The translations under genes and the position numbers were made by a program. This document shows, piece by piece, positions 22,459 to 36,100 of a stretch of 64,000 nucleotides of DNA; within the stretch, counting starts at the first letter, position 1, and the number at the start of each line of letters is the position of its first letter. Source of the stretch: Okapia johnstoni (Eukaryota; Chordata; Mammalia; Artiodactyla; Giraffidae); assembly GCA_024291935.2 (NCBI GenBank), contig CM044320.1, positions 34,254,001 to 34,318,000 of the forward strand, given 5' to 3'. The notes below the pieces were generated by a model, which worked only from the letters and a program-made list of their open reading frames with translations, searched no databases and was not told where the DNA came from.

Positions 22459-24934
22459 ACCAGTAATGCTGAAGAAGCTGAAGTTGAATGATTCTATGAA
22501 GACCTGCAAGACCTTCTAGAACTAACACCCCCCAAAGATGTCCTTTTCATTATAGGGGACTGGAATGCAAAAGTAGGAAGTCAAGACATACCTGGATTAA
22601 CAGGCAAAATTGGCCTTGGAGTACAGAATGAAGCAAGACAAAGGCTCCTAATAGAATTTTGCTAAGAGAACACACTGGTGATAGCAAACACCCTCTTCCA
22701 ACAACACAAGAGAAGACTCTACACGTGGACATCACCAGATGGTAAGTAGCAAAATCAGATTGATTATATTTTTTGGCTCTATACAGTCAGCAAAAACAAG
22801 ACCAGGAGCTGACTGTGGCTCAGATCATGAACTCCTTATTACCAAATTCAGACTTAAATTGAAGAAATTAGGGAAAACCACTAGGTCATTCAGGTATGAT
22901 CTAAATCAAATCCCTTACGATTATACAATGGAAGTGGCAAATAGATTCAGTGGATTAGATCTGATAGAGTACTGATGAACTATGGACAGAGGTTCATGAT
23001 ATTGTGCAGGAGACAAGGATCAAGACCATCCCCAAGAAAAAGAAATGCGAAAAAAGCAAAATGGCTGTCTGAGGAAGCCTTACAAATAGATGTGAAAAGA
23101 AGAAATGCAAAAAGCAAAGGAGAAAAGGAAAGATAAGCCATTTGAATGCAGAGTTCCAAAGAATAGCAAGGAGAGATAAGAAAGCCTTCCTCAGTGATCA
23201 GTGTGAAGAAATAGAGGAAAACAATAGAATGAGAAAGACTAGCGATCTCTTTAAGAAAATTAGAGATACCAAGAGAATATTTCATGCAAAGATGGGCTCA
23301 ATAAAGGACAGAAATGGTATGGACCTAACAGAAGCAGAAGATATTAAGAAGAGGTGGCAAGAATACATAGAAGAACTGTACAAAAAAGATCTTCATGACC
23401 CAGATAATCACAATGGTGTGATCACTCACCTAGAGCCAGACATCCTGGTATGTGAAGTCACATGGGCCTTAGGAAGGATCACTAGGAACAAAGCTAGTGG
23501 AGGTGATGGAATTTCAGTTGAGCTATTTCAAATCTGAAAATATGATGCTGTGAAAGTGCTGCACTCAATATGCCAGCTAACCTGGAAAATTCAGCAGTGG
23601 CCACAGGACTGGAAAAGTCAGTTTTTATTCCAGTCCCAAAGAAATGCAATGCCAAAGAATGCTCAAAGTACCGCACAATTGCACTCATCTCACACGCTAG
23701 TAAAGTAATGCTCAAAATTCTCCAAGCCAGGCTTCAACAGTACATGAACCGTGAAGTTCCAGATGTTCAAACTGGTTTTAGAAAAGGCAGAGGAACCAGA
23801 GATCAAATTGCCAACATCTGTTGGATCATCAAAAAAAGCAAGACAGTTCCAGAAAAACATCTATTTCTGCTTTATTGACTATGCCAAGCCTTTGACTGTG
23901 TGGATCACAGCAAATTGTGGAAAATTATGGAAGAGATGGAAATACCAGACCACCTGACCTGCCTCTTGAGAAACCTGTATGCAGGTCAGGAAGCAACAGT
24001 TAGAACTGTACATGGAACAACAGACTGGTTCTAAATAGGAAAAGGAATACGTCAAGGCTGTATATTGTCACCCTGCTTATTTAACTTATATGCCGAGTAC
24101 ATCATGAGAAACGCTGGGCTGGAAGAAACACAAACTGGAATCAAGATTGCTGGGAGAAATATCAATAACCTCAGATATGCGGATGACACCACCCTGTGGC
24201 AGAAGGTAAAGAAGAACTAAAGAGCTTCTTGATGAATGTGAAAGAGGAGAGTGAAAAAGTTGGCTTAAAGCTCAACATTCAGAAAACTAAGATCATGGCT
24301 TCCGGTCCCATCACTTCATGGCAGATAGATGGGGAAACAGTGACAGACTTTATTTTTGGGGGCTCTAAAATCACTGCAGATGGTGACTGCAGCCGTGAAA
24401 TTAAAAGATGCTTACTCCTTGAAAGGAAAGTTACGACCAACCTAGACAGCATATTAAAAAGCAGAGACATTACTTTGCCAACAAAGGTCCATCTAGTAAG
24501 GCTATAGTTTTTCCAGTAGTCATGTATGGATGTGAGAGTTGGACTATAAAGAAAGCTGAGTGCCGAAGAATTGACGCTTTTGAGCTTGGTGTTGGAGAAG
24601 ACTCTTGAGAGTCCTTTGAACTGCAAGGAGATCCAACCAGTCCATCCTAAAGGAGATCAGTCCTGAGGGTTCAACACGTTGAAGCTGAAACTTCAATACT
24701 TTGGCCACCTGATGTGAAGAACTGACTCATTTGAAAAGACCCTGATGCTGGGAAAGATTGAAGGCTAGAGGAGAAGGGGACGACAGAGGATGAGATGGCT
24801 GGAAGGCATCACCGACTCAATGGACATGAGTTTGAGTAGGCTCCAGAAGTTGGTGATGGACAGGGAGGCCTGGTGTGCTTCAGTCCATGGGGTCGCAAAG
24901 AGTCAGACATGACTGAGCGACTGAACTGAACTGA
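22459..24934 (+). mobile_element. BovB LINE, 5'-truncated, with target-site duplications
   Basis: The frames read in order as BovB: endonuclease C-terminal part (GDWNAKVGSQD at about 22555-22590, then the GSDHELL region), linker (23142-23537), and reverse transcriptase (RKGRGTRDQIAN near 23790; YADD-like motif near 24177; SGPITSWQIDGE near 24300). The 3' end is CGACTGAACTGAACTGA. Stops and frameshifts interrupt it at least five times, so it is dead. A 14-base duplication ctggg(g/a)tgctattc flanks it at 22445-22458 and 24935-24948, giving exact limits. The surrounding DNA looks like an older L2 split by this insertion. Confidence 0.9.
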
Positions 24935-25050
24935 CTGGGATGCTATTCTTCCAGACACCATCAGGTCTCTCTCTCTTACTTCCTTCAGGCTTTGCTCAAA
25001 CATCTCCATATTGAGGCGGTCTTACTTGACTATCATGGGTAAACTGGTGC
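24935..25050. repeat. Right half of the old repeat split by BovB
   Basis: It continues the pattern of 22385-22458 after the duplicated target site. Confidence 0.4.
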
Positions 25051-25079
25051 TTATGCAACAGGGCAATGGTGAAAACACA

Positions 25080-25242
25080 TGGATTCAGGAGTCAGGCTCT
25101 GTGATCAGCATCCCAGCTCTGTCTCTTCCTTCGGGCAAGTTACTTAATCTCTTTATTCTTCCATTTCCTCACCTGTAAGATGTGAATAATAATAGTTCTG
25201 ATGCAGAGGGCTGATAGAAGTAGAGCCCTGAAAAGAATGATC
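25080..25242 (+). repeat. MIR SINE
   Basis: gggcaagttacttaatctc and ttcctcacctgtaagatg match the MIR core. It ends at the target site of the BovB at 25253. Confidence 0.7.
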
Positions 25243-25252
25243 GACACACAAT

Positions 25253-25659
25253 CAGTCAGTTCAGTTTAGTCGCTCAGTCATGTCCAGCTCTTTGTGACCT
25301 CATGGACTGCAGCACACCAGGCCTCCTTGTCCATCACCAACTCCTGGAGCCTACTCAAACTCATGTCCATTGAGTCGGTGATGCCATCCAGCCATCTCAT
25401 CCTTTGTCGTCCCCTTCTCCTCTAGTCTTCAATCTTTCCCAGCATCAGGGTCTTTTCAAATGAGTCAGTTCTTCGCATCAGGTGGCCAAAGTATTGGAGT
25501 TTCAGCTTCAACATCAGTCCTTCCAATGAATATTCAGGACTGATTTCCTTTAGGATGGACTGATTGGATCTCCTTGCAGTTCAAAGGACTCTCAAGAGTC
25601 TTCTCCAACACCTCAGTTCAAAAGCATCAATTCCTCGGTGCTCATCTTTCTTTATAGCT
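25253..25659 (-). mobile_element. BovB 3' fragment, minus strand, with target-site duplications
   Basis: This is the reverse complement of the BovB 3' end (gtcgctcagtcatgtcc... onward). It is flanked by the direct repeat gacacacaat at 25243-25252 and 25660-25669. It lies tail-to-tail with the BovB at 22459-24934, making an inverted repeat with arms of about 400 bases. Confidence 0.9.
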
Positions 25660-25745
25660 GACACACAATAAGTACTCTATAAGGATATGCTGCTTGCTGT
25701 TATTGTTGCTGTTATAATTATTGTTCTAAATAATAATTGAGATGT

Positions 25746-25758
25746 GCAGTAGAGGGCG
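25746..25758 (+). promoter_or_regulatory. CTCF-like motif
   Basis: The plus strand reads gcagtagagggcg followed by ct. It matches the CTCF core CCASYAGRKGGCR at 12 of 13 positions. It sits just 5' of a Bov-tA2 SINE. Confidence 0.5.
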
Positions 25759-25771
25759 CTTTCCATAGTTT

Positions 25772-25976
25772 AAGTCAGTACTCTGGTGCTAGTGGTAAAT
25801 ACTTGCCTGCCAATGCAGGAGATGAAAGTTTGATCCCTGGATGCGGAAGATCCCCTGGAGGAGGAAATGGCAACCTATTCCAGTATTCCTGCCTGGAGAA
25901 TCCCCAATGGCAGAGGAGCCTGGCAGGCTACAGTCCATGGGGTTGCAAAGAATAGGACATGATTGAGCATCTGAGA
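25772..25976 (+). mobile_element. Bov-tA2 SINE
   Basis: The tRNA-derived part is ctggtgctagtggtaaat... with the loop tgcctgccaatgcaggag. The body ends gacatgattgagcatctga. The first bases are degraded. Confidence 0.87.
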
Positions 25977-27774
25977 ACCTCTTGCACTCTGCTCACTGCT
26001 TTGGTAAAGCTGCTGGAAGCTAGATTTTCATGAGGGAGTAACTTTTTATTTTTCCCTTTGTAATTAGGAAATGTATCAAGCACATCAAAAAGTATATAGA
26101 AATGTAACACAGATACCTGTATACCCACCACCCGGCTTAACAACTATAACACTAGAAATAGAATGGAAGTATCTTAAGGCGGTTTAGTCTTGCTTTCTTT
26201 CTTATTGTTACACTAGCTTTTCCCAAGGGAGCCACTTGCAAGCTGTTTCGGTGGAGTGTGATGTGGGGAGAAAGTTGAAAGATCAGGTTCTAATTCATTT
26301 GGGAAGGAGTGGGTTTTTACAAAATTAAATAGGGTTATTTTCTGTAAGATTTCTCAAAGCTTCCCAAACTGAACACAGACCACCACCACCACCCCCTTTT
26401 ATGCCATGCCTTTGGGGATATGTTTCACAAGAAACATTTTTGAAAACACTTATAGCATCAACTCCAAAAAGTACTAGTAACTGGATAATTTTCACATCAT
26501 TCAGAAGATAGATTAATTTTAAATATTAAGTAAAAAACTAGGACTGAATGATGAATAATTAGAATGCCAAGATCAGAGCTGAATGGGAGTTCAGCTTTAA
26601 TAACCATGGAGAACTCTACAGCCTGATTATTTATGTACAGTTTTCTCTGTAATCTTTCTATTTTATTCTATCCACATTTCCCTGATCTTAATGTTTATTT
26701 AATTTTAACTGTCATTGTTTGACATGTGTTGTATCCTCAAATCCTTTAGAGCAAGGCAAGGAACAGATTTATTAAACTCAAATGAAACATTTAATTGTCT
26801 TCACCACAAAACGCTAAATTTTACAAAGTTGATTTAATGACTATTGAACATTTCATTCGGTTCTTTCCAAACTTAACGTTGATTAATCCTGAGATTAAGC
26901 CATTAGTATTGACGTAAGCCAGAAGTTGAACTACAGCCACACCATACTTATAAATTCAGTCACTTCAAGGTTACATTGTGGTGGAAGTCAGGGTCAGTGA
27001 TGAGCTGATGGATTGGAAGATGGGTGGGGAAAAACTCCTTGGAGCAGCTGGTCCTTGAACTGTGATTTAAAGAGGAGAAATTTGTGGTTTGGTTGTTGTT
27101 CCATAGATATGGAAAAAGTTGAACAAAGGCTCACAGCCAGGAGAGGAAGAACCAGTGGAAGGAACCACATGACAATAAATTTAGTTAGTCTGGAAGGTGA
27201 AGACGAGGTTAGAGCAGGAGATGAAAACAGTCAGAGGGTGGGTCAAGCCGGGAGAAGCCTTTGAAAGAAATACTCGGAAATTTGTGTTTGACTTAAAGGA
27301 TAATAGGAAATCAATGTAAGACTGCAGTTCATTAGAGGATATGATCAAATGATGAATAAGGGAAACATAAAGAGAAGAGAAATGACTTTAGAAATTGCTG
27401 CCCTATGAACATAATTTATGTACCAGTAAATATTTATTATACACTCTATTTGAAAGCAAGTGAACCATATTTGTTGAATGGTGAGTACACAAATGATTAT
27501 GCTGATGTGGGTGGGCAATTCAGTTTACAGAACCCAAGCAATAAGGTAAGTGCTCATAATCAGGAGGGTGGGTTGTCACAGAATTTCTTGGAGAAAGTCA
27601 AGAGGAATAGTAATAACAGTAACAATAATGATAATATAATAAAATATAACACACACATGTATTTCTGTGTTTCAGGCACTGCTGTGACAAATGTGCAATA
27701 AAAGAGGTGAGGTAGATTCGATTCTCGCCTTTTGGGAGCTTAAAATCTAGAGGTGACACATTCATACCCGTTCA
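25977..27774. other. Unassigned flank
   Basis: Unique-looking; a short (ACC)n run lies at 26381-26397. No gene recognised. Confidence 0.5.
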
Positions 27775-27890
27775 ACACATTCTTACTAAATACCTAATAT
27801 TGGTCAAGCTATGTTATATGCTAGTTATGGAGCAAGAGATATAGTCATCATGGAATTTACAGTCTACCAGGATATAGAGAAGTAGCCAGG
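27775..27890 (-). repeat. L2 fragment
   Basis: caacacattcttactaaatac, gctagttatggagcaag and gaatttacagtctacc follow the reverse L2 3' end. Confidence 0.5.
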
Positions 27891-28429
27891 CAATTAAAAT
27901 ACAGGGTAAAAAGAATGTCTGTTGGAAAAATACAGGAAAGCAGAGCTAGACTGAAGGGGTTGATAGCTGTGCAGGATGTTAAAACATCACCAAATGTGTA
28001 CAGCATGGAGCAAGCTGTGTTTTCAAAACTTGGGAGACCATGATTGTGACTGAAGGACTATTTTGATAAGCATCTTTTAGTGGGGTCAGTGATACAACCA
28101 AGAAGTATGCTTAAATAACAATAAAGAATCACCAAACTTCTTTCTAAGGAGGTTGAGGTTGGTTGTCTTCAGGGCTTTCATTTTCCTAAACTGTAAATTG
28201 CAAATCTGATGTTACAGGGGAGCTGTTCACAGGCAACATAAGAAAGGCTAATTGCCAGCTCCTCAAAGAGTTTTCTCCTCCCTACTCTTGCTTCATGTAG
28301 CATATGGCTTCTTCTTCATATAAATACTTTAAATATTCATCGATTTGAAGAGATACCCCCTGTTGGCTCATTTTCTCAGTATTTATTCTATTCTGCATTG
28401 TGCTGTAGGAGCATGAGAGTGGGCCACTG

Positions 28430-28915
28430 TGGTGGTTAATTTTCTGTGTCAACATGACTGGGCTCTGGGATGTCCATGGTTAAGCATGATTTCTGAGTGT
28501 GTCTGTGAGGGTATAGATGAGATAAACATTTAAATCAGTAGACTGGGTAAAGCAGATTACTCTCCCTATTTGGGTGGGCCTTATTCAACCTGTTGAAGGA
28601 ATGAATAGAATAAAAAGACTAATAAGAATTCTTTCTCTCTGTCTAACTGTCTTCCACCTGGGATGTTGGTCTTCCCCTTCCTTTGGACTTGGACTGGAAC
28701 TTATACCATTGGCTCTTCTGCTTCTTAAGTCTTTGATCTCAGACTGGAACTATACCGTCAGTTAACCTGGGTCCCTAGACAGCTGACTGCAGATCTTAGA
28801 CTTAGCCTCCATAATTTAATGAGCCTGCTCCTTATAGTAGATTAATCTCTCCCTCTCCTCCTCTCTCCTATTGGTTCTATTTCTCTGGAGAACCCAGACT
28901 GTTACAGGTACCCCA
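28430..28915 (+). repeat. Old mammalian interspersed repeat, family not named
   Basis: The block runs from gtggttaattttctgtgtc to tttctctggagaacccag, with atcagtagactgggtaaag inside. This order is a familiar dispersed mammalian element; I cannot name the family with confidence. Confidence 0.55.
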
Positions 28916-29865
28916 TATTATTGGGGAAAGCGGTGGTCAGTGCTTAAATGCATAGGTAGTCTGGAATGATAAAAAAGAACTATGAACTCAGGAGTCAGGT
29001 ACCAAAGGAAGTTGATGTAGCCTTGAAAGGTGTTTGGCGATAAGAAACTCCAGAAAAGACTGCCTACTGCTCTAAACTTGTCATAATGTATACAGTGAGT
29101 TGTGTGCTACTTTTTCTTTATCCCAGTTATCTCTGGTCCTACAGTGATCTGTTACTGTAGCTTAGATGCTCAAAGACATTTTCTGCAGTAGACAGGAGGC
29201 TGTTGGAAAGGAGGGAACAGTCAGGAAAAGTCAGAAGTCAGGCTTGTTTTTCAGAATCCTTTGGATCTAAGTGACAGAACCTAGCCAGTTTAAGTAAAAA
29301 GAGATTTCTCCTCCTCCCCTTGGCCCTTGCCACATAATTAAAATCTTTAGGAATGGATGGATTCAAGGCACAAACCATGGTGTCAGCATTACATTTTTTC
29401 ACTTCTTGTCTCTGATTTTCTTTATAATTTGGTCTCTTTACCTCCTGTACTGGACTGCTTCCATTATACATCTTGGTATATGAATACAATAAAGAAGGTA
29501 ATGAATACAATAAAAAGATAGATATTTTTCTTGTAACCCAAGAATGCAAGGGAAGCAAGAACATAATTCCCATAGTGATCCCCAGAAAAGTCCAAGAAGA
29601 ACTCTGATTGGCTATTTTTGATCATGTGTCCATCTCTAAGTCAACTGGGGATGATGGAGTTCTCTGACCAAGTTTGGGTCCTTTGCCCATTCTATGGATT
29701 AGGAGGTTGCGTTAAACCTCCTGTTCCCCAAAACACATGGAATGGAGATAGGGTGGATCCCTCCAGTGGAAGATACTGATGTTACAAGATAATTTTAAAA
29801 AGTTAAAAGTCTGGTGTAAATATGTAAATAGTTATGTGTAAAGATTTATTCTACATACTAATCGG
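28916..29865. other. Unassigned flank
   Basis: No coding or repeat signal recognised. Confidence 0.5.
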
Positions 29866-30072
29866 GGCTTCCATGGTGGCTCAGTGGTAAAGAACCCACC
29901 TGCTAAAGTAGGGGACTGAGGTTCAATCCCTGGGTTGGAAAGATCCTCTGGAGAAGGAAATGGCAACCCATTCCAATATCCTTGGCTGGAAAATCCTGTG
30001 GACAGAGGAGCTTGGTGGGCTACAGTCCATGAGATTGCAAAAGAGTCAGACACAACTTAGCAACTGAACAAC
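29866..30072 (+). mobile_element. Bov-tA SINE
   Basis: The head gggcttccatggtggctcag leads to the end gacacaacttagcaactga. Confidence 0.9.
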
Positions 30073-30765
30073 ATGCTAATGAGTGATGGGCTAAGATAGA
30101 AGTTAAAACACATTCAAAAAAGATTGAAATGAATGTGCAAATGGAGTTGAAACTCTTTTTTATTCCCCCAAGGTTGGGAGAGTTGGGAAGACGTTAATTG
30201 AATCTCTACAGGACAAGATTAGAGACAAGAATTACTTTGTCTTACTACCAGTTACCTATAATTCACAGAATTATAAAATAACTCCCACAGAATCAGAATC
30301 TGATAACCCAGAGGAGTTTTGTCTAGAGTCTATTTGCATGGTTTTCAAATGGAAGCACAAATATTTTCCCTTCACTGGAAAGACAAACAACATGAGTTCA
30401 CTAAACAAGGGATGCAGTATTTGAGGCAGAAATATTTCTCCTCTTAATTCCAGGTGGTACCAGCAGAAAGCTTCCCAGAGCTCAGTTCCAGTAGGTGATC
30501 TATTGGGTCCTTGAAACAGGTCTGTGCCTCAGTTGTCTCTATCCTCTGGACCTAACTTACGAGACATGTCTATTAAGTGGGTGGAATGAATATTGAAAAG
30601 GGCATCTGCTGTGTGGACTTCCTCTGGAACAATAGAAATCTCCCTAGAGCCATCCTGGAGCTCTTACTTGTCAGCTATCAGAAAAGCCTTGTAATTGTAC
30701 TACTATAAAATAGATCATATATGGTGGTGGTTGCCTACAGAGATGTATAACAATCATTGTTGTTC

Positions 30766-30902
30766 TTCAGTTGCTCTTTGTGACCCCAAGAACTGAAGCA
30801 GGCCGGGCTTCCAGGTCTATCACAATCTCCCAGAGTTTGCTCAAACTCATGTCCATTGAATCAACGATGTCATCCAACCTTCTCATCCTCTGTCGTCACC
30901 TT
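30766..30902 (-). mobile_element. BovB fragment
   Basis: The segment carries caaactcatgtccattga and catcctctgtcgtc, the reverse complement of the BovB 3' region. It is diverged and truncated at both ends. Confidence 0.75.
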
Positions 30903-31776
30903 TGGATTATTATTATTGTGCCATTATATGAATAATATATTAATATTAATAACTACATTAAAGGATGATTGCAACTGTTTGGGATTTGTATTAAGACTGT
31001 GCTGAATACAAGGAAATGTAACTTCCAAGCCTGATGAAGATGTTTCCAGGGGATCCAGTCACCTCCCAACTAATAAAATACATATTCACTAGGCAATTAG
31101 GCTGCTGCTAGGCTCACCCTCAAAGAAAAGCATAAACCCAATAGGAGATAATAGCTAAAAACACATTTGGTACAAGGGAAGGTAAACAATTGCAGAGTCA
31201 GCGTGGCAGCCTGAAAGACCAAGTAGTATATGAACTGCAGACCCAACAGTCAAATCAGTTTCACCTAGTTTGTTCTGACATTGACTTTTCAAGCTAATCA
31301 CCTCTTGATTGTGGCCCCATAGGAACAAGGGATTTTAAGACAGTCAACCAGCATACCTGTTATCCACAGGAGAGGACAGAATTGACTCTGCCTTTAGGTT
31401 CACAGAGTAGCTTCATTGTCATCACTCAGGTGTATGAATCAACATGACTCTTGGAAAATGTGGGATCAGGAGCTCTGTCATTAAGCTGTAGCCAGTTGGA
31501 AGGACATGGTCTAATAGCCTAGCACAGTCAAAAGTAAAACAATGTTATTTCTCTCAACAAAGTATGTGTAGTTATTACCCTAAACACTTGCGTGTCCCTC
31601 TGGGGATAAAATATGTATTTAGTTGTATCTCTTTAGAAGATTCATTTAGTATCAAATAAAAAGACAGCTCTGATTAAGGTAGGATTCTTCACAGTTAGAT
31701 GCAGAGCGATAAAAGTAGAAGCAAGGATAAATTTGACTAAAAAAGTTAGGGAATTTCAGACTCTCAGAGGGAAATG

Positions 31777-31903
31777 TGAGTGAGTGAGTGAATATTGCTC
31801 AGTCGTGTCTGACTTTGCCACACCAAGCCTGCCAGTTTCCTCTGTCCATGAAATTCTTCAGGCAAGAATACTGGAGTAAGTGGCCATTTCCTTCTTCAAA
31901 GAA
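31777..31903 (-). mobile_element. Bov-A fragment
   Basis: Reverse-oriented Bov-A body (gctcagtcgtgtctgac, caggcaagaatactggag) with the tRNA head missing. Confidence 0.8.
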
Positions 31904-32656
31904 AATACAGGGAGATTTCAAAGGCCGGTGCTTTCGAACCCAAGTCAAGCTGACACCTCTAGGAGCTGGTGTGTGATCTTCATCTTCATGCTCAGGCTGA
32001 TTTCTAAGGGAAAGAACCTGAAACCCAGGTCATGCCTTGCTCCTTTCCTCCACAGCGCCCTCCCGTGACCAAGAGCATGCTTCTTCCCTAAACCAAGGTG
32101 ACCTCAATGGAAACCTTTCTTTCCTCTTTTCCAAGTAATTTAAAAAGAAATAAATAAGTAGCCAAACGCCAACCCAGAGAGGAAAACCCGTTGGAAAGAA
32201 AGGATGCTGGCTCATTCATTGTCGCCCTGTGTGGGCAGTAGACGGACGGATGCTGCAACCTGGGCCCACGCATCTGTTAGCTGGGGAAAGAATTAACTGT
32301 GGCGATGTTTTTGACTCCTAAAGGCAACTGTTCTGCGGCGTGCCAAGTGTTCACATAGAAAATCAGCAAACTCCAGGGAGCCGGGGAGGGGGAGGGAGAC
32401 TTGGAAAAATTGAATATTGGAGTTTTTGGAGCAGGTTGAGAGGTAAGAGGAGGGGGAAGATTTCATCTCTGAGGTGGTCCCATTTTAAATATGTTTTAGC
32501 CTTCTTACAGAAAGTGGCTCTCTGTATACGTTTACACACCCGCCTGCCAGCTAGGGCTCCCTGGCCTCCTCTGCCACCCTCCTTTTAAAGCAACAGCTGC
32601 TCATTCATGGGACTATGCAAACACCTGGGCTCCTTGGCTCTGCTTGTGTGTTTGGG

Positions 32657-32693
<37 letters not shown>
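32657..32693 (+). repeat. (GT)n-(GA)n compound microsatellite
   Basis: About thirteen GT units are followed directly by six GA units. Confidence 0.95.
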
Positions 32694-32914
32694 CAATTTA
32701 TGAGCTTTGTGGAATAGAGGGTTGTAGTCAGCCTTAGAAGATGCCAGGAGGAAAGGAGGAGAGAAGCTGGTCAGTGGTGCCTTCTCGGACAGTAGAGAGT
32801 GGAGCAAAATAAGGATTGTCTCAAACCCATGATTTCACTGAACTCACTGAAAGCAAGACTAAAATAGGTTTGTCTGGAAGATCCTTAAGCTTTACGGCAG
32901 CACTGTAGCAACGG

Positions 32915-33125
32915 CACACAGAGTCGGAGCCCAGGAGTCAGATGCCCCTGGCTTTGAGTCCCTTCTCTGCCCTGTGACCTCCGTGTGCTCTTGGGTAAAT
33001 TGTCTAATCAGTCTCGGGGAAAACTGCATCACCTGTGACATGGAGACATCGAATCTCTACCTCATGAGATGCTTGGAAAGATTAGAGTGTAGATTAGGAT
33101 TGCAACCTAGGCTTAGTGAGCTCGT
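32915..33125 (+). repeat. MIR SINE
   Basis: gagtcccttctctgccctgt, ttgggtaaattgtctaatc and catcacctgtgacatgg match MIR order. Confidence 0.6.
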
Positions 33126-36100
33126 TGAAAACAAGTATTAGCTCTCAAATTAGGTAATGTATTAGGTTAACTTATTCTTTATGGCATGCCAGTTGTTATA
33201 ATGTCATAAAATAATGCTATGGAATAGGATTTCTAATTCTTGAGGAATTAAGAATATCTCACTCTGTCATCCGAAGGAGAAAGTTCTCCTTGAGACAATA
33301 TGCCTGTTTTCTAGTTTCTTTCACCTATGGACAGCTATGATACAACACTTTAATGTATTGTTTGTATTATACATTGACTCAAGAGTTATACTAAAGCTCA
33401 TAGTGAATAAAAGAAAGGGTAATGTGAATACAGAATTACTAAATCCAACATGGTGCAGTTTGTTATTATTTTGCCTTTATTTTGTGGAACACAGCGCAGT
33501 TCAACAGAGGTGTTTCGCAGGTGTTTGGTGACAAGCCAGTGAGCTCAGATGGAAGATGGATGGGTTAGTTTGCTTTTCAGACCCCAAAGCAACGTGGACT
33601 TGGCGAAGAGTAGGAGTCACCATTGAAACAATCCATTTTTTCAGAGATGACACATTGTGTCATTTGTTAATATCTTTCAGTTTGGAGGAAAATGTAAAGA
33701 AATTCTCTGGAAGATGTTCTGAAGTTTAATTAAAAAGCAGTTTGAAAACATGTCCCTTGTGCTTTGCCCTTGTAAATGTGCATGTATCATGAACTTACAC
33801 AGAGATGTGAATGTTCTCATCCTGAGGCTGTGTAGCTCTAGTTGGGAACTGTGTCCATTAATCTTCTGACAACACAGCAGTGGGCCTCTTTTGCACAACT
33901 GGGCCCTGTGGGTAACTTCTGTGCAGTGTATTCATAGGACAAATACCTGATATTTTAAATTCTCCTCCCTCCCTCTGGGAGGTTGCTGCATACTCAACAC
34001 AAACCCCTGCTTCTTGTACTTTCAAGGCTGGAAAATTTCCTATTAAGGCAGAAGCTGAAAAACAAAGCATACCCTGGTGAACAGTTGGTAACTTGGAGCA
34101 GTTAGTCATTCTCTGAGCTTCTTGCTATTGAAATAAGAGAATGGCATGACACAGGAATCTGAAATACTCAAAACTCTGATTTATCTCCTGCCTCCAGCAG
34201 ACTTTTTTGCTTAACTCTGCTTTTTTAGTCTATTCATCCTGAAACTGAAAGAACTTTTAAATTCTGTTCAAGGAATATTTCTTGAGCACCTGCTATGTAC
34301 TAAGGCAGTGTACTAATGTAGTGTTGGGTGGTGTATAATGACTAAGACAAGGTTCCTGTCCTCAAGAAGTTCACAAAATTATTAGTGAAGTAACACTGGC
34401 AACTTTGAAGGAATAGTGCTTCTCTTAAAGGATTGACTCAGGACACACGATAATATAATTCACTGAAGTAATATTTTCAGCCTTTGGAATCTTCATGGCT
34501 ACTGAGGTTTAATACCTCCTCTGAGTTGTTCAGTTGAGTCCTTACGAGGAATTTAGCACGTGGTCATGTTTTGCTAACTGTATAATAGAATCTTTGATAG
34601 TAGTCTTACTCTTAACACCTTCTGGGTTATTAAATAAAAGGAAGTGGCCAACATTTGTGCTTGGAATGTCTTTTAACCTTTGTTTAAGGAAGAAATGATG
34701 GCTCTACTGGGAATACTTCCTGGGAACACTTAGATCTCTCAATAAAAGTGCATGCCGCAGAAGATGAACCCTCCGAATTTCGACATATTTCTCTGTCCAC
34801 AGCTGGTTATGTTTTCCCACAGACTTCGTGGCCAATGGGAAAAATAGCAGTTAAACTGTAAGGTACTCTAGAATCAAGCTGTAAATTATCCTAAAGTTAA
34901 TGCCCTGTGATGGTCTAAGTATTTCAGAATTTCTTACAAAAGGCAATAGCTTTGTCCTTTAAGCACTTTGGGCATCTTTTAAACCATATTTCAGAACTTT
35001 CTTAAATGACTTGACTATGAGATGAAACTAAAGTAATACTTAACTTTGTGCTTCTGGTTGGGTCCACTATACATGGTAGATTAAGGAACTTTTTGAATTT
35101 TAAAAAGATTCCTTCCCTTTGTCCTTGTATGGTAGTTATAGAAAGTTAAATAGCTACTTTGCTCAATGGGTACCAAGGTTAGGTAATGGGAAATTAAAAT
35201 TAAACTCTTAACCATCAAGGTATGTGATTATGCTTTCTCCTAAGAAAAGCTTCATTGATGCTGTTTCCATTCCCAACTAATTTTTGTAACAAGAAAGGGA
35301 GTTACCAATAATGATTTTTATAATATTTTCAGAACCAATAACGTCCACACTGATTTGGGTTCATCACTTAATGTAGTCCTGCACCTGTTTTACAACAATG
35401 GCTAAGAAAACAGAGAGGAAAGGAATAAGGTCTTCATATATAAGTTCCACTCTTGTCTTTTGTAACTGGACTCCAAAATGTCCATAAATGTGTATTATGA
35501 GTCTAATTAAATATCAAATTTATGTCTGAATAAAATTTGAGCAAGGCAATAGCAAGTTAGTAAATTAGGTTTTATTTTTTAATTTCTGAATACTTAGTCC
35601 AACTTGCCTTTATGTAAAACATTTACGTAAGTCAAGTGTGAACCATGTTCATTTAGACTGTAATTTGCTAAGACTTTATTTACATTCAAACACTTATTAT
35701 CCTAAATTATATATTTCAGTTTTTCTTTCGTAGGAAATAACAATATCCAAAAATGACTTTTTTCCACCAAAGGAATTTTTTTGCTTCTTTCATCATCTCA
35801 CTCCATCCCTTATGCTATGATTTTACTCCTTATCACTGCCTGAAGACCGAAGGTATGACTGAAGGTAATAAATGCATTAATAATATTTTGGTCAGAACTG
35901 ATAACTACCGATTCTGCCTTTATTTTTCAGGAATAGACTATTTGTGAAGAAAAGCTTAAAGATGACTTGAATCTGATGTTTCCCTGCCATAATGCCCAGG
36001 TATTTACCAAATTAGTGTTTAAAAAACACTTTTCATGTGAATAACATAAAGATTTGGTGCAGTCTTAAGATTTAGAGTTTCAGACAGAATTTTGAAAAAA

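Larger units (their letters stand above)
30073..32914. other. Unassigned flank with small BovB and Bov-A fragments
   Basis: Outside the two fragments at 30766 and 31777 the DNA looks single-copy. A modestly GC-richer patch at 32200-32620 with a few CpGs precedes the GT/GA microsatellite and might be an old regulatory element. Confidence 0.45.
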
